DNA from: Gammaproteobacteria bacterium
Lineage (GTDB): Bacteria; Pseudomonadota; Gammaproteobacteria; Steroidobacterales; MnTg04
Length of the DNA stretch: 34,941 nucleotides
Direction: 5' to 3'
Assembly: GCA_027292775.1 (NCBI GenBank)
Contig: JAPUGL010000071.1
Coordinates: 1 to 34,941 of the forward strand
Positions within the stretch are counted from its first letter, which is position 1, and every line of letters starts with the position of its first letter. Shown in pieces: positions 1-6,658 of this stretch. Position numbers and translations under genes: made by a program. Below the pieces are notes generated by a model, which had not been told where the DNA came from, ran no database searches, and was given only the letters and a program-made list of their open reading frames with translations.

Positions 1-1
1 G

Positions 2-88
2 GACGGGCGCATCAAGCAGGGGGACACCTTGCTTCTTGAGGCATTTGGCGGTGGATTTACCTGGGGCTCGGCGCTGATAAAATATTAA
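2..88 (+). CDS. fabH: 3-oxoacyl-ACP synthase III (FabH), C-terminal fragment, truncated by window edge
   Basis: Frame 2 reads DGRIKQGDTLLLEAFGGGFTWGSALIKY*, matching the FabH C-terminal signature (G-R-I-K-x-G-D...LLxAFGGGFTWG..L..). Confidence 0.9.
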   Translation, partial: DGRIKQGDTLLLEAFGGGFTWGSALIKY

Positions 89-108
89 TTACAGCAGGCC
101 GCCTCTTC

Positions 109-136
109 GGGCTAACTAAACTCCTAGCCCTTTTTT
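109..136 (+). terminator. Rho-independent terminator downstream of fabH
   Basis: GGGCTA (109-114) / TAGCCC (125-130) perfect 6-bp stem, 10-nt loop, followed by TTTTTT (131-136). Confidence 0.7.
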
Positions 137-306
137 ACACGACTCAGCCAAACATCATACGGATCCCATCCCGGATTCGTAGCTTGATCGTCTTTGACCT
201 GTGGGCCAAGGTGACGTATCTGTTGTTGCCAGAGTGTGTAAGCATCCCAGTGAAACTGTCCGGTTGCGGAGACAGCGTCATGATCCTCTAGTCTTTTTGT
301 CTGCAT
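124..306 (-). CDS. Small 60-aa hypothetical protein with two WDxYxxW repeats
   Basis: ORF MQTKRLEDHDAVSATGQFHWDAYTLWQQQIRHLGPQVKDDQATNPGWDPYDVWLSRVKKG; internal repeat WDAYTLW / WDPYDVW; GAGG-type RBS about 12 nt upstream. Confidence 0.6.
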   Translation of the reverse strand: MQTKRLEDHDAVSATGQFHWDAYTLWQQQIRHLGPQVKDDQATNPGWDPYDVWLSRVKKG

Positions 307-334
307 TTGTTTAAAGCCCTCGGGGGCCCTTTTT

Positions 335-350
335 TGTGACCGGGATCACA
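335..350. promoter_or_regulatory. CRP/Vfr-type binding site (TGTGA-N6-TCACA)
   Basis: TGTGACCGGGATCACA, exact match to both CRP half-sites with 6-bp spacer. Confidence 0.6.
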
Positions 351-474
351 GTATCTCTTTCGAAATATTTCCGGTGTGAACCAGTTCACACTTTTGAGTA
401 AGACTGTAGCCCGATACGATGACGGCAACGCCAAGAATAGCACCAGAAACCGATAAGCAGCTGTAATTTAACAA
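346..474 (-). CDS. Possible 42-aa single-pass membrane protein (TTG start), absent from supplied ORF track
   Basis: Minus-strand frame reads MLNYSCLSVSGAILGVAVIVSGYSLTQKCELVHTGNISKEIL*; hydrophobic segment and RNY-rich codons, but weak start and it overlaps the CRP-like palindromes. Confidence 0.3.
   Translation of the reverse strand: MLNYSCLSVSGAILGVAVIVSGYSLTQKCELVHTGNISKEIL
375..390. promoter_or_regulatory. Second CRP/Vfr-type binding site (TGTGA-N6-TCACA)
   Basis: TGTGAACCAGTTCACA; arms extend to GTGTGAAC-CA-GTTCACAC (374-391). Exactly 40 bp from the first site. Confidence 0.6.
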
Positions 475-518
475 TATCCTGATTTAGAACGGAGAATTGA
501 ACATAATCCGTCGGCAAG

Positions 519-1094
519 CTACCACAACGGCGGGTGCTGCTCCTCTTCAGGCACGGAATCCTTATCCCGCTGTTTTCGCCTGGACATGCGGTCATGCAGG
601 CTATCGCGTTTCTTTGCCAGGCGCATTGCTTTCGCCTCTGCATTCTGATGAACAAACCGCTGTGCGAAGGACTCCCGGTAAGTGCAAAAATCACGATAGG
701 CCTCGATGTCGTGTTTGAGTTCGCGAAAGACGAGTTCAACCATAATCGCGTCATCGAGGAAGCCCAGGCCGGGGATGTGATCGGGGATCAAATCATCCGG
801 ATCGCCGAAGTAGGCCAGAGCGGCCAATACTTTTTCACATTCTTTACGCGGTAATGCCCACTCCTGATCATTGATCATCAAGACCATGGCTGCCAGTTTT
901 TCAACCCGGTCTATCACGAAGTGCGGGGCATCGGTTTGCGCGATTTCATCCATCGTCGCCTTGGCCCCGGCGATGATGTCTGCATCATCGCCGATGCGAA
1001 CCGCATGACGCGCACGCTTCATTTCCTTGCGGAAGTGAGCGAGGTCTTTCTCGCTGATTTCAAAAACGACTTTCAGTGACATGCGAGCACGCAA
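519..1094 (-). CDS. DUF1232 / YkvA-like protein
   Basis: Core VLAALAYFGDPDDLIPDHIPGLGFLDDAIMVELVFREL resembles the DUF1232 (YkvA) motif. Start may be the internal Met at residue 5. Confidence 0.7.
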   Translation of the reverse strand: MRARMSLKVVFEISEKDLAHFRKEMKRARHAVRIGDDADIIAGAKATMDEIAQTDAPHFVIDRVEKLAAMVLMINDQEWALPRKECEKVLAALAYFGDPDDLIPDHIPGLGFLDDAIMVELVFRELKHDIEAYRDFCTYRESFAQRFVHQNAEAKAMRLAKKRDSLHDRMSRRKQRDKDSVPEEEQHPPLW

Positions 1095-1271
1095 TCCGGT
1101 CCAAGTATCGAACTACAGACTACGCAGGGCACGGCAATGGGTCAATGGCGCCGCGCTGCCTCACTACGTATAGTCGGTGCGACTGAATCGAGCGCATCCG
1201 CGATTTGACAGGGGGCCATAACCTAAAATCACCGGGTGCGAGGCCCGGTAACACATAGACGGAGACTTTTG

Positions 1272-1925
1272 ATGATTACGACCCTGGTAATAGGAAACCG
1301 AAATTACTCCAGCTGGTCCTTGAGAGCCTGGTGGGCGGCGCGGCGCAGCGGGCTATCCTTTGCGGAAGTCCGCCTGGCGCTCGACACCGATGAATTTACT
1401 CGGGAAATAGCCGCCTATTCTCCCAGCCGCCGGGTTCCGGTTTTGCATCACCAGGGGCGGGTCGTCTGGGACACGCTTGCGATCTGTGAATACCTGGCGG
1501 AAATCTCGCCAAAGGCGCAGATGTGGCCGGCAACCGTAACCGAGCGTTCGAGAGCCCGCAGTTTTTGTGCGGAAATGCATTCGGGCCTGGCTGCGCTTCG
1601 CGAACAGTTGCCGATGAACTGTCGCGCAAGAAAACGGCGGGTACAATTTGATGAGGCATGCGCGGCGGATATTGAGCGGATACAGGAGATTTGGGCAGAC
1701 TGCCTCAGCCAGAAAAGCGTCGAAGGGCGTTGGCTGTTCGGTCACTGGACAATTGCCGACGCATTTTTTGCGCCCGTCGCCATGCGCTTCAGGACCTATG
1801 ATATCGATCTCAGCGAGCCTGCAGCGAGCTGGGCGAATGCTGTGCTCAGTGATCCGGAGATTGAAGATTGGGTCCGTTTGGCGGCCGAAGAAACCGAACT
1901 TGTGGCAGCGGACGAGACCGGATAA
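1272..1925 (+). CDS. Glutathione S-transferase family protein
   Basis: MITTLVIGNRNYSSWSLRAWWAARRSGLSFAEVRL... thioredoxin-like N-terminus typical of GSTs; GGAG RBS at 1261; ORF-track start at 1236 is probably too early. Confidence 0.85.
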   Translation: MITTLVIGNRNYSSWSLRAWWAARRSGLSFAEVRLALDTDEFTREIAAYSPSRRVPVLHHQGRVVWDTLAICEYLAEISPKAQMWPATVTERSRARSFCAEMHSGLAALREQLPMNCRARKRRVQFDEACAADIERIQEIWADCLSQKSVEGRWLFGHWTIADAFFAPVAMRFRTYDIDLSEPAASWANAVLSDPEIEDWVRLAAEETELVAADETG

Positions 1926-1980
1926 GGGGACTATTCGCGCTGCGCAGTTTATAATAGGGCGTTGAAAAACCAAGGGATTC

Positions 1981-2955
1981 GTGTTGTTTATGGTCAACTT
2001 CGACAAAGCAAGGATGGTAGCAGCGGTATCTGTGTGCCTGTTTTCACAGGTCGTGGGGGCCGATATTTTTGTGTTGCCGCCGGACGACGTTGACCTGGTC
2101 GGCGCCACCAGCACAATACGCAGTCGTTATGAGGATACGCTGGTACAAATTGCCAGAGACAATGATCTTGGCTATACAGAGATTATTCGTGCAAATCCTG
2201 GCGTCGATCCCTGGTTGCCTGGCGAAGGAACCGAAATCCTTTTGCCGAAGCGGTTTATTTTGCCACCCGTTCCGCGTCGCGGGATAATTATCAATCTGCC
2301 CGAGATGCGGATTTACTACTATCCCAAGCCGCTGGCTGGCGAAACCCCTCTGGTGATTACCCACCCGATCAGTATTGGCCGAATGGACTGGACGACGCCA
2401 CTCGGAAAATCGAGGGTGATCAGCAAGATAAAAAACCCACGCTGGTATCCACCGGAATCGGTCCGTGCGGAACACGCAGCAGATGGCGATCCGTTACCAA
2501 AAATGGTACCCGCCGGACCCGACAATCCGCTTGGGGCGTTCGCAATGCGATTGTCGATTCCCGGATATCTGATTCATGGCACCAACAAACCGTCGGGTGT
2601 CGGTATGCGCGTCACTCATGGTTGTATCCGGATGTTGCCCGAGGATATCGAAACTTTCTTTGCGCGAGTGCCGGTCAATACGCCGGTTCGAATCATCAAC
2701 ATGCCGAGCAAGGTTGGCTGGTCAATGGATACTTTATACCTGGAAGTACACCCGGTCCTTGATGACGACACGGAAAACCTTGAAAAGAACATGACAACCG
2801 TGACCGAAATGCTGGTCGCGGCAACCCGTGAAAAGCAGATAACAGTGGACTGGGCCGCGGCCCGGAATATCTATGAAAACGCAGTTGGCGTGCCCCTGCA
2901 GATGTCGGTTCCGGGCAAAAACACACTGCCCGGCCTAGATCCGGGAGCGTTCTGA
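1981..2955 (+). CDS. L,D-transpeptidase (ErfK/YbiS/YcfS/YnhG family) with LysM-like region
   Basis: YkuD active-site motif IHGTNKPSGVGMRVTHGCIRMLPEDIE (HGT...S.GCIRM); N-terminal signal-like segment; LysM-like DTLVQIARDNDLGYTEIIRANPGVDPWLP; GTG start. Confidence 0.93.
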   Translation: MLFMVNFDKARMVAAVSVCLFSQVVGADIFVLPPDDVDLVGATSTIRSRYEDTLVQIARDNDLGYTEIIRANPGVDPWLPGEGTEILLPKRFILPPVPRRGIIINLPEMRIYYYPKPLAGETPLVITHPISIGRMDWTTPLGKSRVISKIKNPRWYPPESVRAEHAADGDPLPKMVPAGPDNPLGAFAMRLSIPGYLIHGTNKPSGVGMRVTHGCIRMLPEDIETFFARVPVNTPVRIINMPSKVGWSMDTLYLEVHPVLDDDTENLEKNMTTVTEMLVAATREKQITVDWAAARNIYENAVGVPLQMSVPGKNTLPGLDPGAF

Positions 2956-2976
2956 CATAGCCCCGTTGTTGGGCAT

Positions 2977-3013
2977 AAAAAAAACGCCGCCATAAACGCG
3001 GCGTTTCTTTTTC
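2977..3013. terminator. Bidirectional Rho-independent terminator between convergent L,D-transpeptidase and lipoprotein genes
   Basis: AAACGCCGC (2982-2990) / GCGGCGTTT (2998-3006) with flanking A-tract and T-rich tract. Confidence 0.9.
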
Positions 3014-3026
3014 TGACTTTCAGCGC

Positions 3027-3326
3027 TTACTTGCTGCTGGCTTTCTCAAACATGCGGCTGATTCTTTCGCCGTTCGCGTCACAGCATGCCTGCGCGCTGC
3101 TGGCAGCCTGCATGGCCTGGTTCGCCGTATTCTGCGCGCCCTGTGCCGCCGATGAGGCATCGCTGGCAGCAGAAGCAGCAGAATTGGCCGCCTTCTGTGC
3201 GGCAGATACCGCACTTTCCAGCGCACTGACACGGTCTTCTAGACCACCTGTCGTTGCACATCCGGCCAGTCCGATGCTCATTACCAAAGCAGCCAGAATG
3301 GCTCCCTTTTTCATTGCTTTACTCAT
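3027..3326 (-). CDS. OprI/Lpp-like alanine-zipper outer-membrane lipoprotein
   Basis: Signal peptide and lipobox LAGC; Ala-rich heptad region; C-terminus ERISRMFEKASSK resembles the OprI tail (NERALRMLEKASRK), ending in Lys. Confidence 0.85.
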   Translation of the reverse strand: MSKAMKKGAILAALVMSIGLAGCATTGGLEDRVSALESAVSAAQKAANSAASAASDASSAAQGAQNTANQAMQAASSAQACCDANGERISRMFEKASSK

Positions 3327-3343
3327 TCCAGGTTCCCCTAAGT

Positions 3344-3357
3344 TTATTGATCAATAA
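3344..3357. repeat. 14-bp perfect palindrome upstream of the lipoprotein gene
   Basis: TTATTGATCAATAA, 18-31 nt upstream of the minus-strand start codon. Confidence 0.6.
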
Positions 3358-3515
3358 TGGTTTAAGACACCGGCGCGAACAGAAAATCCGTTGCTGATTC
3401 ACGCACGGTGTATGACCGTACTCTAAAGCCCTGCCGGTAATCAAGCATCCGCTGGTTCTGATTCGCTATGTTGGCGAACAAAAACACCGACGCAAGATGT
3501 CGGTAAGAAGCGACA

Positions 3516-5126
3516 TCAGTTTCTTCTCCATGGCCTAAACTTGCGGTCTCGCAGAATCTCACGGGCGGCATTGTGTCCCGGAGCACCACTGACGCCGCCG
3601 CCAGGATGTGCCCCGGCGCCGCACAAATACAAGCCCTTGAGCGGAGTACGGTAATCCGCAAAACCGACCATCGGCCGGGCGCTGAATAACTGGTCCAGTC
3701 CCATAGCTCCGTGCATTATATCGCCGCCGGTCAATCCAAAACGGTTTTCCAGCGTCAGTGGTGACAAGGCCTCGTAAGCTATCAGGCTGTCTTTGAAATT
3801 GGGCGCGTAAGAGTCGACAAAATCGATGATCTTGTGGGCGAAGGCATCCTCTTCATCGTCCCAGGATCGACCGCCAGGTAACTCCGGATTGGCATGCTGA
3901 CAGAACAGGCTGGCGACATGCGCTCCCGGCGGAGCCAGCGTATCGTCGACGGTACTCGGTATCAGCATTTCGACGATCGGTTGACGTGAATAACCGAACT
4001 CCATTGCATCGGCGTATGCCTTGTCCATAAAACGCAGGCTCGGCGCCATGATGATGCCCGACTGGTGATGAAGCGCAGGCTCGGTTCCCGGCAGACAGCT
4101 GAAATCAGGCAATGCTGACAGAGCGACGTTCATGCGGAATGTTCCGGAGGCACACCGATATCGTTTCATACGCCTGCTGAACTCCTCCGGCACGGCGTCG
4201 GCCGCAACCAGTTTTCCGTAGAGCAGCTTGGGGTTCACGTTGGAGGCTACGATAGCGGCGAAATGTTGCTCGCCAGACTCGAGTTCCACGCCGATTGCAC
4301 GCCCGTTGTCGGTCAGCACGCGGCGAACCGGTGCGTCGGTCCGGATATCCACACCGCGTGTTTCCGCTTCCCGCGCCATCGCTTGGGTAATGGCGCCCAT
4401 GCCGCCGATGGCGTGACCCCAGATGCCTTTCTTCCCGTTGACCTCGCCGATCACATGATGCAGCAGGACATAACCGGATCCCGGGGAGTAGGGACTGCCA
4501 AAATTGCCGACCACGGCGTCAAAACCCAGCACTGCCTTGATCGGGTCGGATTCGAACCAGCCATCGAGCAGGTGACCGGCGCTGCGGGTCATCAGTTCGT
4601 GGAAATCTTTTTGTTGTTCCTGGCTGAGTTTGCGCCAGCGATTCCCCAGCCTGATCGCGTTCATCAGGCTGTCGATTCCGCCACCCATGTTTGGCGGAGT
4701 TTCCAACAGCGAGTCCCGAATCAGGCCGGCGACGGCTTCGAGCATGCGGTAAAACGCAGGAAGGTTTTTCGCATCCCGTTCGCTGAATTTTGCCACCTCG
4801 GCAGCCGTGCCCGCGGGGCCGCCCACGCTCAGGCTGTTGCCATCGGGCAAGGGCAGGAAATTGTCCATTGGGCGACTGACGATTTGCAAACCGTTTTCGT
4901 ACAAGCGCAGATCGCGGATGATCACCGGATGCAGCAGGCTGACCGTGTAGCTGGCGGTCGAATTTCTGAATCCCGGAGCAAACTCCTCGGTAACTGCCGC
5001 ACCGCCTACTATATGCCGGCTTTCGAAAATTTTGACCTTGAGTCCACCGGCGGCCAGGTAGCTGGCGCAGACGAGGCCATTGTGGCCACCGCCAATAATC
5101 AAAGCATCGAACTTCTGGTCTGGCAT
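3516..5126 (-). CDS. NAD(P)/FAD-dependent oxidoreductase, PYROXD2 / phytoene desaturase-like
   Basis: N-terminal FAD Rossmann motif DALIIGGGHNGLVCASYLAAGGLKVKIFESRHIVGGAAVTEEF; C-terminal YLCGAGAHPGGGVSGAPGHNAAREIL. Confidence 0.88.
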   Translation of the reverse strand: MPDQKFDALIIGGGHNGLVCASYLAAGGLKVKIFESRHIVGGAAVTEEFAPGFRNSTASYTVSLLHPVIIRDLRLYENGLQIVSRPMDNFLPLPDGNSLSVGGPAGTAAEVAKFSERDAKNLPAFYRMLEAVAGLIRDSLLETPPNMGGGIDSLMNAIRLGNRWRKLSQEQQKDFHELMTRSAGHLLDGWFESDPIKAVLGFDAVVGNFGSPYSPGSGYVLLHHVIGEVNGKKGIWGHAIGGMGAITQAMAREAETRGVDIRTDAPVRRVLTDNGRAIGVELESGEQHFAAIVASNVNPKLLYGKLVAADAVPEEFSRRMKRYRCASGTFRMNVALSALPDFSCLPGTEPALHHQSGIIMAPSLRFMDKAYADAMEFGYSRQPIVEMLIPSTVDDTLAPPGAHVASLFCQHANPELPGGRSWDDEEDAFAHKIIDFVDSYAPNFKDSLIAYEALSPLTLENRFGLTGGDIMHGAMGLDQLFSARPMVGFADYRTPLKGLYLCGAGAHPGGGVSGAPGHNAAREILRDRKFRPWRRN

Positions 5127-5234
5127 TTATCTTCCCTGATCCGCTGAGTAGTGGGCGGGTCGGCGCATTGTGAGCAAAGAGGCCGACCGGGGCAAGACCG
5201 CCGCCCTGGTGAAATATGTGGGCTAGATTCGGGC

Positions 5235-5262
5235 TTGCGTAATGACCCTGTCTGTATATAAT
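5235..5262 (+). promoter_or_regulatory. Sigma70 promoter of lexA operon
   Basis: -35 TTGCGT (5235-5240), 16-bp spacer, -10 TATAAT (5257-5262). Confidence 0.7.
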
Positions 5263-5267
5263 CACAG
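5252..5267. promoter_or_regulatory. LexA (SOS) box 1
   Basis: CTGTATATAATCACAG = CTGT-N8-ACAG; contains the -10 hexamer. Confidence 0.92.
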
Positions 5268-5270
5268 TAA

Positions 5271-5286
5271 CTGTTTATTTACACAG
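5271..5286. promoter_or_regulatory. LexA (SOS) box 2
   Basis: CTGTTTATTTACACAG = CTGT-N8-ACAG; 19 bp start-to-start from box 1, just before the lexA start at 5294. Confidence 0.92.
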
Positions 5287-5293
5287 GTGTGCT

Positions 5294-5920
5294 ATGAAGG
5301 AACTGACCCCAAGACAGCAACAGGTCCTCGAACTGCTAAGAAGCTTTATCGAGGAGCGTGGCATGCCGCCGACCCGCGCAGAAATCGCCCGGGCACTGGG
5401 CTTTAGCTCAGCCAATGCGGCGGAAGACCATTTGCGCGCCCTGGAGCGAAAAGGGGTGATCGATCTCTGCCGGGGTACCTCGCGGGGCATCCGCCTGCGC
5501 GATTCCCTGCGTGAACAGATGGGTATACCCCTGGTCGGCCGGGTGGCGGCGGGCAGGCCCATCCTGGCAGAGGAGCATATCGAGGCCCGCTACCAGATCG
5601 ATCCCGGTCTGTTCAGCCCGCAGCCACACTATTTGCTGCAGGTCAAAGGCATGAGTATGAAAAATGCCGGCATCCTGGATGGCGACCTGGTCGCGGTACA
5701 TCGGACACCGGATATTCGCAATCGGCAGATCGTCGTGGCGAGGCTGGATGATGAGGTCACGGTAAAGCGTTACCGCCAGGTGGGCAAACAGGTCTGGTTG
5801 TTGCCGGAGAATGAAGACTTTGAACCCATTGAAATCGACCTGAGCGAACAACCCATGGTGATTGAAGGTGTTGTGGTCGGCGTGCTGCGCCGGGATGTGA
5901 ACGGGAAACTGCACGGATGA
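5294..5920 (+). CDS. lexA: LexA repressor
   Basis: N-terminal wHTH ([31 protein letters not shown]), Ala-Gly cleavage site in VAAGRP, catalytic Ser in GMSMKNAGI and Lys in DDEVTVKRY. Confidence 0.96.
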   Translation: MKELTPRQQQVLELLRSFIEERGMPPTRAEIARALGFSSANAAEDHLRALERKGVIDLCRGTSRGIRLRDSLREQMGIPLVGRVAAGRPILAEEHIEARYQIDPGLFSPQPHYLLQVKGMSMKNAGILDGDLVAVHRTPDIRNRQIVVARLDDEVTVKRYRQVGKQVWLLPENEDFEPIEIDLSEQPMVIEGVVVGVLRRDVNGKLHG

Positions 5921-6576
5921 ATCCGGGTCTGGAGGCATTGGCGGCTCTGCCGGGTGTATGGCGCGGGGGTGAAACCGCAACCGCGCTTTCCGTGCTCGCT
6001 ACCGGTTTTACTGAGCTGGATGATTGTTTGCCGGGCAGGGGCTGGCCGGTCGGTGCACTGACCGAGATCTGCACACAGGTTCCGGGTAGCGGAGAGGTCA
6101 GCCTGGTTATACCGGCACTGGCTGCCCTGAGTAATGGCAACATCGACGACATGGGCTGGATCGCCTGGATTTCGCCACCCCATTCGCTGTATCCACCCGC
6201 CCTGGCTGCCGGCGGCGTACGCCTGTCGCGCCTGTTACTGGCGCAGGCTGCCGATACCACCGATGTGCTGTGGGGGATGGAACAGGCCCTGCGTTCCGGC
6301 AGTTGCCAGGCGGTGCTGGGCTGGGCGGATAAAACGAGTGAGCGGAGTCTCAGGCGGTTGCAGTTGGCAGCTGAATCTACCCGCGCCTGGGCGGTGTTAT
6401 ACCGCCCGGCTCATTGCCTGAAACAGGCGTCGCCTGCAGCACTGAGACTGCGGCTGACGGCGGTTGCCGAGGGCCTGGAGATTGATGTGCTCAAAAACCG
6501 GGGTGGCCGGCCCGGTCGTTGCCGCATTCCCCAGGAGGCGATAAGACCGGATCGCAAGCAGCCGCCGCGAGTATAG
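5917..6576 (+). CDS. imuA: ImuA (SulA/RecA-like translesion synthesis cassette protein)
   Basis: [23 protein letters not shown]... typical of ImuA; ATGA overlap with lexA stop; position between lexA and imuB. Confidence 0.9.
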   Translation: MNPGLEALAALPGVWRGGETATALSVLATGFTELDDCLPGRGWPVGALTEICTQVPGSGEVSLVIPALAALSNGNIDDMGWIAWISPPHSLYPPALAAGGVRLSRLLLAQAADTTDVLWGMEQALRSGSCQAVLGWADKTSERSLRRLQLAAESTRAWAVLYRPAHCLKQASPAALRLRLTAVAEGLEIDVLKNRGGRPGRCRIPQEAIRPDRKQPPRV

Positions 6577-6658
6577 ACACAGGCTGCCTAGGTAAAGGAT
6601 AAATATAAACAAAACAAATAGTTATAATCTAAAGTTAATAAATATTTAAGAAAAGTTC

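Noticed and set aside
1206-1229. TTGACA promoter upstream of gst
   Set aside because: Perfect -35 but the best -10-like hexamer (TAAAAT) is only about 13 bp away, so the spacing is too short to call.
1353-2114. 253-aa minus-strand ORF overlapping gst and the L,D-transpeptidase
   Set aside because: Overlaps two well-supported genes on the other strand and shows no recognisable motif.
4263-5147. 294-aa plus-strand ORF opposite the FAD oxidoreductase
   Set aside because: Antisense shadow ORF, low-complexity composition and no domain; the opposite strand carries clear FAD-binding motifs.
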